A stretch of 64,000 bases of DNA from the NCBI GenBank assembly GCA_041398225.1, contig JAWKVD010000014.1, positions 1-64,000 of the forward strand, written 5' to 3'. Position 1 is the first letter of the stretch, and every line of letters starts with the position of its first letter. This stretch comes from JAWKVD01 sp041398225 (lineage in GTDB: Bacteria; Pseudomonadota; Alphaproteobacteria; Caulobacterales; Hyphomonadaceae). The notes under the pieces are model-generated. The model ran no database searches, was not told the origin of the DNA, and saw only the letters and a list, made by a program, of their open reading frames with translations. A program made the translations under genes and the position numbers. Below are positions 8,934-16,763 of this stretch, piece by piece.

Positions 8934-9593
8934 GTGAAGATATCTTATCATCTTGGACTGTTGTCCGTTTCGGTGTTGGTCGCCGCCTGCGCAAGCTCGG
9001 CGCCCTCGCCGCAAACCGATCTGGCCGCCGTCGAATCGCCGGCGCCGGTGGCCTCATCCGATCCGCGCGTGAAGTTCAAGGACGGCGAGCGCTACCTTCG
9101 GGACCTCTCGGCGAATCTCCAGATTCCCCGGGACGAGATTTGCAAGGAGCTGTCCCAGTATGACTGCATGACGGACGCTTTCAGGATCGTCCTTGGCGGC
9201 GTCGAGGCGCCGAACCTGCTCGTCAACGACCCCATCGAGAGCGCCGCGCTGACATCGCCCATCGCGCTGGATCGCGTCGCTCTGCATGTCTGCACGAACC
9301 GGGTCAAACTCGATCAGGAAAAGCCGGAGCAGGCGGTGCTCTTTCAGGCGGGCGCCTTCGGAAAGAAGGACAAGGCCAAGAAGCCGGATCCGGCCTGGAT
9401 GCACCAAACGGCTGACACGATTTATGGATCCGTGCTCATGCGAACGCCCAGCGAGCAGGAGGTCCAGAACCTCGTCAGTTTCTACGATCAGGTAAGAGAT
9501 GGGCGCGCGGCCAACAGCAAGGAGGTGGCCGCAGACTGGGTCACCCTCAGCTGCTTTGCCGTCGCCTCTTCGCTTGAAGCCGTTTTCTACTAG
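8934..9593 (+). CDS. Lipoprotein of the CxxCH/DUF1501 operon
   Basis: 219 aa, GTG start with a strong GGAGG RBS overlapping the end of the previous gene region. A signal peptide ends in the lipobox VAAC, so it is a predicted lipoprotein. The mature part contains VKFKDGERYLRDLSANLQI and several Cys (KELSQYDCM, HVCTN, LSCFA) that could form disulfides. No known domain is recognised. Its fixed position between a cytochrome-like protein and a DUF1501 protein suggests it is a structural or assembly partner of the same envelope complex. Confidence 0.8.
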   Translation: MKISYHLGLLSVSVLVAACASSAPSPQTDLAAVESPAPVASSDPRVKFKDGERYLRDLSANLQIPRDEICKELSQYDCMTDAFRIVLGGVEAPNLLVNDPIESAALTSPIALDRVALHVCTNRVKLDQEKPEQAVLFQAGAFGKKDKAKKPDPAWMHQTADTIYGSVLMRTPSEQEVQNLVSFYDQVRDGRAANSKEVAADWVTLSCFAVASSLEAVFY

Positions 9594-9612
9594 AATTTCC
9601 GGGAGCAACAAT

Positions 9613-11133
9613 ATGACATCCCTTTGGTCACGCCGCAGTTTCCTGCGCAATGCATCTCTCGGCGCCGCCGGCGCCGCCGTCGCAGCGCAGGCATCTCAAG
9701 GCGCATATGCCGACGAAGCCGCGATCGAACGAGCGCGGAACCCACGATTTCTGATCGTGCTCAGCTCGTTCGGGGGCGCCAACCAGGTCGACGCTTTCCT
9801 CTCGCGCCGCGAGTCCGAGATACCGAACGCCGCCACGTTGAACGCCTACCCGGACAGCCTGGTGCAGAACATCGGCGAGTTCAGGGCGATCGACCTCAAA
9901 TCGCCCACGATCGGCGCCATTCCGGCGTCGTTCACGGCGAACCAGTCGAACTTTGTGCGCAAGCACTCGAACGACATGATGGTGATCACCCACACCGGAA
10001 CGAGCGTGAACCACTTCGTCGCTCAGCAGCGCTCCATCAACGGCAACGCCGCATGGCTTGGGCGAACGCTTCAGGAGGCGACGGCGCTCACCTATGGGGC
10101 CGGCTATCCGATCCCCAACGTGCACCTGGTGAACGGCACAGGCTTCACCGAACGCGGCACCGACGAAACCATGCCCGCCTATGTCTATGGCGAGCGTGCG
10201 CCGACGCCCAACCTCTGGCCGCTGTCCCTTGACGGCTACAAGGGCGTTGTCGGAGCGCCGTCACGCGGCCTGTTCGAGAAGGCCCGCGCATTCAGAAACG
10301 AACAGCTGGATCCGTCGTCCGCCTTCTATCGCACCTTCAGCGGAAGCCAGCGCGTCAAGCACTGGACCTCCATTCGAGGCGACGCGCTGCGGGGCGTGGA
10401 GGCCGAAGACCTTATCACCAAGCTGATGCTGTTCCCCGACTCGGAAGCCATGCCGCTGACGGCCCATGGACTGAAAGGATCGGAAATAGGCCAGAAAGTC
10501 CGGGAGGCCTTCCCGAACTACGAGTTCGATCCGCTCGAAGCCCAGGCCGCCCTCGCTTTCATGCTGCTTCGCTATGGCGTGTCCGTCACGGTGACGCTTG
10601 GCCCGGACGGCAGCGCCGTCTTCAAGAAGGGCGTCAAGCTGGGCGAAGGCGGACTTGGCGAAGGCGACATCGTGAACCCGCCGATCTCGTTCGACTTCTC
10701 TCACCAGGCGAACCGCGAAGTGCAGGCGCTGATGTGGAACCGGCAGCTGATGATCGCCGACAGGTTGATCACCCTGCTGAAATCCGAGGAGTTCCGCGAC
10801 GGGCAGAGCTTCTGGGATCGGTCGATGATCTACTTCGCGACCGAGTTCGGACGTACGCGCCGTCGTCCGAACAATGCGATGACGTTCGGCTCGGGACATG
10901 AGTTGAACAATGGTTCGCTGATCGTCTCGCCGTTTGCGAACGGTGGACACGTGCTTGGCGGCGTCGATCCGGACACCATGCTGACCTATGGCTTCGATCC
11001 GGAAACCGGGCGACCGGAACCCGGCCGCCATATGACCGAGCCCGAGGTCTATTCCGGCATCGCGCATGCCCTGAACATCGACACCTCGGGAAGCGCCCTG
11101 CCCGACATGCGCGCCATGCGCCGCAGCGCCTGA
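9613..11133 (+). CDS. DUF1501 family Tat-exported protein
   Basis: 506 aa starting MTSLWSRRSFLRNAS, a clear twin-arginine signal, hence exported folded. The remainder has hallmarks of DUF1501 (alkaline-phosphatase-like/sulfatase-fold superfamily): LIVLSSFGGANQVDAF near the start, NDMMVITHTGTSVNHF in the middle, and TEFGRTRRRPNNAMTFGSGHELN followed by ANGGHVLGGVD near the end. The upstream in-frame extension to 9499 overlaps the previous gene and lacks a signal, so ATG 9613 with GGGAG upstream is preferred. Enzymatic activity of the family is largely unknown. It pairs here with the di-CxxCH protein, as DUF1501 commonly pairs with PSD or DUF1800 proteins. Confidence 0.87.
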   Translation: MTSLWSRRSFLRNASLGAAGAAVAAQASQGAYADEAAIERARNPRFLIVLSSFGGANQVDAFLSRRESEIPNAATLNAYPDSLVQNIGEFRAIDLKSPTIGAIPASFTANQSNFVRKHSNDMMVITHTGTSVNHFVAQQRSINGNAAWLGRTLQEATALTYGAGYPIPNVHLVNGTGFTERGTDETMPAYVYGERAPTPNLWPLSLDGYKGVVGAPSRGLFEKARAFRNEQLDPSSAFYRTFSGSQRVKHWTSIRGDALRGVEAEDLITKLMLFPDSEAMPLTAHGLKGSEIGQKVREAFPNYEFDPLEAQAALAFMLLRYGVSVTVTLGPDGSAVFKKGVKLGEGGLGEGDIVNPPISFDFSHQANREVQALMWNRQLMIADRLITLLKSEEFRDGQSFWDRSMIYFATEFGRTRRRPNNAMTFGSGHELNNGSLIVSPFANGGHVLGGVDPDTMLTYGFDPETGRPEPGRHMTEPEVYSGIAHALNIDTSGSALPDMRAMRRSA

Positions 11134-11156
11134 TCGACAAAACCCGCGTCGCGAAC

Positions 11157-11185
11157 GAACGGCCGCCCCAAAAGGGCGGCCGTTC
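11157..11185. terminator. Bidirectional hairpin between convergent genes
   Basis: A 12-bp perfect stem, GAACGGCCGCCC with GGGCGGCCGTTC, and a 5-base loop (CAAAA) lie between the DUF1501 stop and the convergent acyl-CoA dehydrogenase stop at 11203. It can serve both strands; T tracts are weak. Confidence 0.75.
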
Positions 11186-11202
11186 ACGCAACAACGGACA
11201 GG

Positions 11203-12468
11203 CTAGGGCTGGTTGCTGCCGCCCGAATGCTTCTTGATCTCGGCTCGGCTGACGACCATGTGGTGAACCTCGTCCGGGCCGTCGGCGAACCGCAAATGCC
11301 GAACGTCGGCATAAAGCTCGGCCAATGGCGTCCATTGCGAGATGCCCGTGGCGCCATGCACCTGGATGGCCTCGTCGATGATCTTGCAGGCCATCTCCGG
11401 CACCATAGCTTTCACCATGCTCACCCACACGCGCGCTTCCCGGTTGCCCAGAACGTCCATGGCTTTCGCCGCTTTCAGAACCATCAGCCGCATCGCCTCG
11501 ATGTCGATCCGTGCGCGCGACACGAGTTCCGGATTCTTGCCGAGTTTGATCAGGGGCTGACCGAACGCCTCGCGCGACAGGCCGCGCTTGATCATCATCT
11601 CCAGCGCCTGCTCGGCCTTGCCGATTGTGCGCATGCAGTGATGAATGCGCCCGGGACCGAGCCGCACCTGGGAGATTTCAAATCCGCGGCCTTCTCCGAG
11701 CAGGATATTGCTCTTCGGCACGCGCACATTTTCCAGCTTGATATGCATATGTCCGCGCGGCGCATGGTCCTGGCCGAACACATGCATGGGGCCGAGCACA
11801 TGAACGCCGGGCGTATCCATCGGCACGAGAATTTGCGATTGTTGCAGGTGGGCGGGCGCATCCGGGCTCGTCTTCACCATGCAGATCATGATCTTGCAGC
11901 GCGGATCCCCCGCGTTCGAGATGTAGTACTTCTCGCCGTTGATCACCCACTCGTCGCCAACCAGTTCGGCGCGTGTGGCGATATTCTTGGCGTCGGATGA
12001 AGCAACCGCCGGCTCGGTCATCGCGTAGCACGAGCGAATTTCACCGTTCAGCAACGGCTTCAGCCATGTCTCCTTTTGCTCAGGCGTGCCGACACGCTCC
12101 AGCACCTCCATATTGCCGGTGTCAGGAGCCGAACAGTTCAAGGTCTCGGAGGCGAGCGGCTGCTTGCCAAGTTCGGCCGCGATGTATGCGTAGTCGAGAT
12201 TGTTGAGGCCTTCCCCGGTTTCGGCGTTGGGCAGAAAGAAATTCCAAAGCCCCGCCGCCTTCGCCTTGCCCTTGGCCTCATCCAGCAGCTCCAGCTGACC
12301 CGGCGCCCAGCTCCAACGGTCCTTTCGCCCCTCGCCCAGCCTTTCGAACTCCTCGGCGATCGGCGCCACATTCTCCGCAATGTGACGTTTCACAGCCTCG
12401 AAAAGGGGCCGGGCTTTCTCCGACATGCGCAGGTCATTGAGCTCAGCTTCACGGTCAATATCTGTCAC
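11203..12468 (-). CDS. Acyl-CoA dehydrogenase (ACAD10/11-like)
   Basis: FAD-dependent alpha,beta-dehydrogenase of acyl-CoA thioesters, 421 aa. Recognisable blocks are CYAMTEPAVASSDAKN (FAD/substrate loop), GDEWVINGEKYYISNAGD, GPGRIHHCMRTIGKAEQAL and the C-terminal IQVHGATGISQWTPLA, which is characteristic of the ACAD10/ACAD11-type subfamily. The start is GTG 12468, with GGAGG about nine bases upstream; the 10-codon extension to 12498 has no RBS. It is divergent from a TetR-family gene, with a palindrome in the shared upstream region, so that regulator probably controls it. The acyl substrate cannot be told from sequence. Confidence 0.92.
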   Translation of the reverse strand: MTDIDREAELNDLRMSEKARPLFEAVKRHIAENVAPIAEEFERLGEGRKDRWSWAPGQLELLDEAKGKAKAAGLWNFFLPNAETGEGLNNLDYAYIAAELGKQPLASETLNCSAPDTGNMEVLERVGTPEQKETWLKPLLNGEIRSCYAMTEPAVASSDAKNIATRAELVGDEWVINGEKYYISNAGDPRCKIMICMVKTSPDAPAHLQQSQILVPMDTPGVHVLGPMHVFGQDHAPRGHMHIKLENVRVPKSNILLGEGRGFEISQVRLGPGRIHHCMRTIGKAEQALEMMIKRGLSREAFGQPLIKLGKNPELVSRARIDIEAMRLMVLKAAKAMDVLGNREARVWVSMVKAMVPEMACKIIDEAIQVHGATGISQWTPLAELYADVRHLRFADGPDEVHHMVVSRAEIKKHSGGSNQP

Positions 12469-12843
12469 GCGCCTATTCCTCCCGACGTCTAACGACATGA
12501 TCCGGCGCAGCCCTGATCAGGGCACGCCACATCCGTCAAGCATGCACCGCCAACTCGCCGAAGCAAGCTTGTCGACATTGGCGCAAAAGGCGCGTCCGGC
12601 CGCCTGGGCCAACGTCGACCCCAGCGACGCACGGCGAAGGTGTTTGTCCTCTTGACCGAAACCGGAATTTCGGTTCTGCTTTGTGTCGTCGCAGCGACGA
12701 GCAAGCTGCGGCGCAAGGCGCTGGGTATGGAACCGGTCTTTCTTTCCCGGAACACGTCGAACAGGCGGGCTGTCGTCCATATGGACGAACCTGCCAAGGC
12801 GGCGGCATTTGGCGGACGCGCAACCAGGAGACCGTCGCAAGCC
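12469..12843. other. Divergent regulatory region between acyl-CoA dehydrogenase and TetR gene
   Basis: About 375 bases between two divergent genes. In-frame start codons at 12727 and 12781 could extend the TetR protein, but the extra residues show no domain. The main feature is a perfect 20-bp palindrome at 12655-12674, annotated separately. No other gene was seen. Confidence 0.5.
12655..12674. promoter_or_regulatory. Palindromic operator candidate for the TetR regulator
   Basis: ACCGAAA (12655-12661) and TTTCGGT (12668-12674) are perfect inverted arms around a 6-base centre (CCGGAA). Size and symmetry are as expected for a TetR-family operator, and the site lies between the regulator and the divergent acyl-CoA dehydrogenase. 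I did not find the same site upstream of other genes by eye. Confidence 0.55.
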
Positions 12844-13539
12844 ATGGCAAGAACACGGCGCACCCAGCAAACATCACCGAAAGCGGAGGAATGGGTCCGC
12901 CCTGCCCTGCAGGAGCGGTCACGCGACCAGCGGGACCGATTGTTGAAGGCTGGCGAACATGTATTCGCCCGCGAAGGATTCTGGGGCGCTCATGTGACCC
13001 AGATCGCCGAAGAGGCCGGTTGTTCCGTCGGCAGTTTCTATCGCCGCTTCAAGGACAAGGAAGCCCTGTTCTTCGCGCTGCAAACAGACATGGCCGAACA
13101 CGCCAAACGCAATATCGACGCCGCCTTCGACGATCCGAACTGGCTGACGAGCCCCCTGCCCGAAATGTTCGAGCAGCTGATGCGCAATACCGCGCGCACG
13201 ATCGTCCGCATACAGGGCTATTATCGCGCGCTCTACGAAATGAGCCTTCGGGGACACAAGGTCTGGGACCCCATGCGCGCGCTGGAGCGCCATCAGGGCG
13301 AGCGGATTGCGGGAATGCTTGAAGCGCGCGGGATCAGCATCAAACACGACGACGTCGTCACGGCGGCGCAGCTCGCCGTTCGCATGATCAACGGCCTTCT
13401 GATCTCGTCGGTCATCCACCAGGCCGCCCCCTATCGATCCGACGACCCCAAACTCCACCGCGAAATGGCGCTGATCCTTACGCGCTATCTCGGGATCGAA
13501 CCGACAAGGACACGTAAGGAACGACCTAAGGACGACTAG
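12844..13539 (+). CDS. TetR/AcrR family transcriptional regulator
   Basis: 231-aa one-component repressor. The N-terminal helix-turn-helix domain (about residues 20-65) contains AGEHVFAREGFWGAHVTQIAEEAGCSVGSFYRRFKDKEALF in the classic TetR order. The C-terminal domain (residues 75-220) is the ligand and dimerisation part. ATG 12844 is preferred because the HTH then begins at the usual distance; an AGGAG lies about 13 bases upstream. It is divergent from the acyl-CoA dehydrogenase and followed by a TBDR. Likely ligand: an acyl-CoA or hydrophobic substrate of this cluster (inference). Confidence 0.9.
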   Translation: MARTRRTQQTSPKAEEWVRPALQERSRDQRDRLLKAGEHVFAREGFWGAHVTQIAEEAGCSVGSFYRRFKDKEALFFALQTDMAEHAKRNIDAAFDDPNWLTSPLPEMFEQLMRNTARTIVRIQGYYRALYEMSLRGHKVWDPMRALERHQGERIAGMLEARGISIKHDDVVTAAQLAVRMINGLLISSVIHQAAPYRSDDPKLHREMALILTRYLGIEPTRTRKERPKDD

Positions 13540-13597
13540 CGAACGACAAGATCAGGGCCGGCGAAAAGACCGGACCCAATTCAGGGAGAAAACACAA

Positions 13598-15940
13598 ATG
13601 CGCTCTGGTAAATGGGCGTGCGGCGTTGGCCTGCCGCACGCGACGGTGATGCTTTGCTCCGCCGCCGCCTTGCTGGCCCCCGCAGCATACGCTCAACAGG
13701 CCGAGAAGCCCAGCGTCGAGGTCATCGTCGTCACCGCCCAGAAGCGGGCCGAAGACATCCAGGATGTCCCGCTGTCGGTCACCGCTTTCCGGAACGAACA
13801 GCTTGAGGCCGCGGGCATCACCGACATGACGGAACTGGCGACCGGCGTCGCCGGGCTTCAGATCGACTCGTCCAACAACCAGCGCAACACAACGGTCGCC
13901 ATTCGAGGCATCGGGTCTTCCGGAACGAACCCGGGCATCGAGCCCAGCGTCGGCGTCTTTCTCGACGGCGTATATCTGCCATCGGGGGGCATGATCCAGG
14001 GCGAGCTTCTCGACATCGCCTCCGTGGAGATTTTGCGCGGACCGCAAGGCACGCTCTATGGGCGCAATACGCCGGTCGGCGCGATCAACATCACGACCCG
14101 CAAACCGACAGACGATTTCGAGGCGGAGGTTCGCCTCGGGGCCGGCAGCCACGACCTGCTGAACGCGGCGGGCTATGTCGGCGGTGCCGTCGCCGAAGGC
14201 GTCTCGGGACGCGTTTCCGGCTGGTGGCGCGACCGTGGCGGATATGTCGACAGCCTGTTTACGGGCGAAGACACCAACGATTTCTCCGGGAAAGGCCTCA
14301 GGGGACGGCTGCTGTTCGAACCGTCCGACGATCTCGAGATCAACCTGATCGGCCACTGGTCCATGCTTCAAGCGCATTGCTGCGTCGGAGAGCAAATCGA
14401 TCCGAGCGGACCGCAAGGCATCGCCACGCCGGGCTTCCTGGCGGCGCAGGAAGCGCTCGGCTTCCCGTTCAGAAACTTCGATGACCACGACTTCGTCGTC
14501 GACGCGGACGATACCGGCAACGACCGCACCATGACCTGGGGCGCATCCGCCGACATTTCCAAGGAGCTGTCGAACGGGCTGCAGCTCACCTCGATCACGG
14601 CGTTCGAATACTGGAACAACAATGTCGAGATCGCGGTCGATAGTCTGCCGCAGTCGGTGACGCGCAACTTCCAGCGTCAGACCAACAAATCGTTGAGCCA
14701 GGAATTCCGCATAGCCTCCCCGACCGGACAGACCGTCGAATACCTCGCCGGCCTGTTTCTTTATGGTCAGGACACGACCTACACCAACACGATCTGGATC
14801 GGATCAGGCGCAAATCGCGTCTTCCCGACCTCTCTGTGCGGCGTTGCTCCATGCATGCTGCAGGAAGGGGATTTTGGAGACTCGCTCTTTGAGCAAGAAA
14901 CCCGCAGCGCCGCGCTTTTCGGTACGGCGACGTGGAATGCGACCGACAGGCTCAGCCTGACCGGCGGTCTACGCTTCTCGTGGGACAACAAGGACGTCTA
15001 CATCGAGCATACGAACTCTCCCGACGCCAGCACCGTGTTCAACGCGGTTCAACGCGCCTACACGCCTGGCGGCCTGGAGCGCAAGGAAGACAATGTCACC
15101 TGGCAGGCCAACGCCAAATACCAACTCTCCGATGACGTGATGCTCTTCGCCACCGCGGCGACCGGCAGCAAGGCGGGCGGCTTCAACAGCCGGCGAGGTT
15201 CGGCGACCGACCCTGTTGAGTTCGAGGACGAGTCCTCGCTCACTTACGAGGCCGGTCTGAAAAGCGAGCTGTTTGATCGCAGACTTGTGCTCAACGCCAC
15301 CGGTTACCGCATGGAGTTGAACGACTTTCAGGAAGCCGTTCTAAATCCGGTTACCGGGACCGGATTCATCGTAGGCAATGCCGGCCAGCGGACAGTGAAG
15401 GGCGTCGAACTCGACTTCCGCGCCGCCGCGACCGAGCGTCTATCGTTCGACGGCGCGCTCGGATGGATGGACGCCGAATACACCGACCACCCTTCGGGGC
15501 AGTGCGCCACCGGCCGCACGCCTGACGGCGACCTTCCCGGAACCTGCAACTACAACGGCATGCGTTCCGAGAAATCGCCGGAATGGAAGGGCAGCCTCGC
15601 CGCGGTCTGGGATCAACCGCTTCCGGGGGATCTTTCCTGGACGACGCGCGCCGAGGTCACCTTCACCAGCAACTACTATGTGGAACCGACGCTCGACCCG
15701 TTGCTCAACGTCGACGGCTATCAGTTGTTCAATCTCAGGACGACGCTCCAGCCCGCCGACGGCAGCTGGAAACTGGCCCTCTGGGGCCGGAACCTCACCG
15801 ATGAAGCTTACTACTCCGAGGGCGCGCCCCAACCTGTGCGCGCGTTCGTCAGCGCCGGCGGCGTCGCGGGGGCGGGCGGCTATATCGGCTGGTATGGCGC
15901 GCCGAGAACCTACGGCGTCGAGCTGACGCTGAAATACTGA
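13598..15940 (+). CDS. TonB-dependent receptor (FyuA/BtuB-like subgroup)
   Basis: 780-aa outer-membrane receptor. The signal peptide ends at AAYAQQ and is followed by the TonB-box-like VEVIVVTAQKR. The plug (about residues 45-165) contains TVAIRGIGSSGTNPGIEPS and EILRGPQGTLYGRNTPVGAINI, and the barrel ends in YGVELTLKY. The RBS GGGAG precedes the ATG. This subgroup (VTAQKRAEDIQDVPLSVTA) is abundant in sphingomonads and Hyphomonadales and is often linked to catabolic clusters for hydrophobic or plant-derived compounds. It probably imports the substrate of the neighbouring GST/sulfatase/GMC genes. Confidence 0.93.
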   Translation: MRSGKWACGVGLPHATVMLCSAAALLAPAAYAQQAEKPSVEVIVVTAQKRAEDIQDVPLSVTAFRNEQLEAAGITDMTELATGVAGLQIDSSNNQRNTTVAIRGIGSSGTNPGIEPSVGVFLDGVYLPSGGMIQGELLDIASVEILRGPQGTLYGRNTPVGAINITTRKPTDDFEAEVRLGAGSHDLLNAAGYVGGAVAEGVSGRVSGWWRDRGGYVDSLFTGEDTNDFSGKGLRGRLLFEPSDDLEINLIGHWSMLQAHCCVGEQIDPSGPQGIATPGFLAAQEALGFPFRNFDDHDFVVDADDTGNDRTMTWGASADISKELSNGLQLTSITAFEYWNNNVEIAVDSLPQSVTRNFQRQTNKSLSQEFRIASPTGQTVEYLAGLFLYGQDTTYTNTIWIGSGANRVFPTSLCGVAPCMLQEGDFGDSLFEQETRSAALFGTATWNATDRLSLTGGLRFSWDNKDVYIEHTNSPDASTVFNAVQRAYTPGGLERKEDNVTWQANAKYQLSDDVMLFATAATGSKAGGFNSRRGSATDPVEFEDESSLTYEAGLKSELFDRRLVLNATGYRMELNDFQEAVLNPVTGTGFIVGNAGQRTVKGVELDFRAAATERLSFDGALGWMDAEYTDHPSGQCATGRTPDGDLPGTCNYNGMRSEKSPEWKGSLAAVWDQPLPGDLSWTTRAEVTFTSNYYVEPTLDPLLNVDGYQLFNLRTTLQPADGSWKLALWGRNLTDEAYYSEGAPQPVRAFVSAGGVAGAGGYIGWYGAPRTYGVELTLKY

Positions 15941-15952
15941 CCTACCTCCCTT

Positions 15953-15990
15953 GGCCGTCCAAACGCTCGTGTTTGGACGGCCGCTTCTTT
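15953..15990 (+). terminator. Intrinsic terminator after TonB receptor
   Basis: Perfect 12-bp stem GGCCGTCCAAAC/GTTTGGACGGCC around a 6-base loop, followed by GCTTCTTT, 13 bases after the receptor stop. It separates the receptor from the GST-led operon. Confidence 0.75.
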
Positions 15991-16056
15991 CGCCGTTTCG
16001 CGCCGACCTCTTGCCTCCGACGGGAAGGTTCTGCGTCCGAAACCTGGAGATTTCGA

Positions 16057-16761
16057 ATGATCGATCTTCATTTCTGGCCCACACCGAATGGCTGGAAGAT
16101 CACCATCATGCTCGAGGAATGCGATCTGCCCTATCGCATCGTTCCGGTAGACATAGGCAAGGGCGAGCAGTTTGAGCCCGAATTCCTCAAGCTCAGCCCG
16201 AACAACCGGATGCCGGCGATCATCGACCATGCTCCGGCGGACGGCGCCGGGCCGTTGTCGATCTTCGAGAGCGGCGCGATTCTCCAGTATCTCGCTCGAA
16301 AGACCGGACGCTTCTACCCGGAAGACGAACGCTCTCGATCTTCCGTCGATCAGTGGCTCTTCTGGCAAGTCGGAGGCCTGGGACCGATGGCGGGTCAATG
16401 CAACCATTTTCGAAACTATGCCAACGATCCGGGGCAGTATGGGATCGATCGGTTCACCAACGAGGTCGATCGCCTGTTCGGCGTCATGAACGGCGTTCTC
16501 AAGCAACGCGAATGGCTCGCGAACGAATACTCGATCGCCGACATCGCCTGTTGGCCATGGATCCGGATCTACAAACGCTACGGCGTCGACCTGAATTCGT
16601 TCGCACACCTGCGCGCGTGGTTCGACCGCATGGGGGAGCGGCCAGCCGTCAGGGCCGGAAGCAATGTGGGACGGGAGATGCGCGTTCCAGGCCAGATACG
16701 TCCCTCGCCGGAAGCCGCCGCCATCCTCTTCGGTCAACGCTCACGCACGGAGCAGATGTAG
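16057..16761 (+). CDS. Glutathione S-transferase (Ure2p/YghU-like)
   Basis: 234 aa. The N-terminal thioredoxin-like domain (residues 1-85) has TPNGWKITIMLEECDLPY, LSPNNRMPAIID and the glutathione-binding FESGAILQYLA; the C-terminal helical domain has the N-capping motif YSIADIACWPWIRIYKRYG. The TPNGWK start matches Nu/Ure2p-type GSTs, which act as disulfide-bond reductases or thioltransferases. ATG 16057 follows GGAG at 8 bases; the longer reading from 15973 runs into the terminator. It is the first gene of an operon with a sulfatase two bases downstream and a second GST-like protein. Confidence 0.9.
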   Translation: MIDLHFWPTPNGWKITIMLEECDLPYRIVPVDIGKGEQFEPEFLKLSPNNRMPAIIDHAPADGAGPLSIFESGAILQYLARKTGRFYPEDERSRSSVDQWLFWQVGGLGPMAGQCNHFRNYANDPGQYGIDRFTNEVDRLFGVMNGVLKQREWLANEYSIADIACWPWIRIYKRYGVDLNSFAHLRAWFDRMGERPAVRAGSNVGREMRVPGQIRPSPEAAAILFGQRSRTEQM

Positions 16762-16763
16762 TC

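Noticed and set aside
12640..12843. Longer N-terminus of the TetR regulator
   Set aside because: The extension has no domain and would place the palindromic operator inside the coding region.
15973..16056. Longer N-terminus of the GST at 16057
   Set aside because: It overlaps the terminator hairpin, and ATG 16057 has a proper RBS and family-like start.
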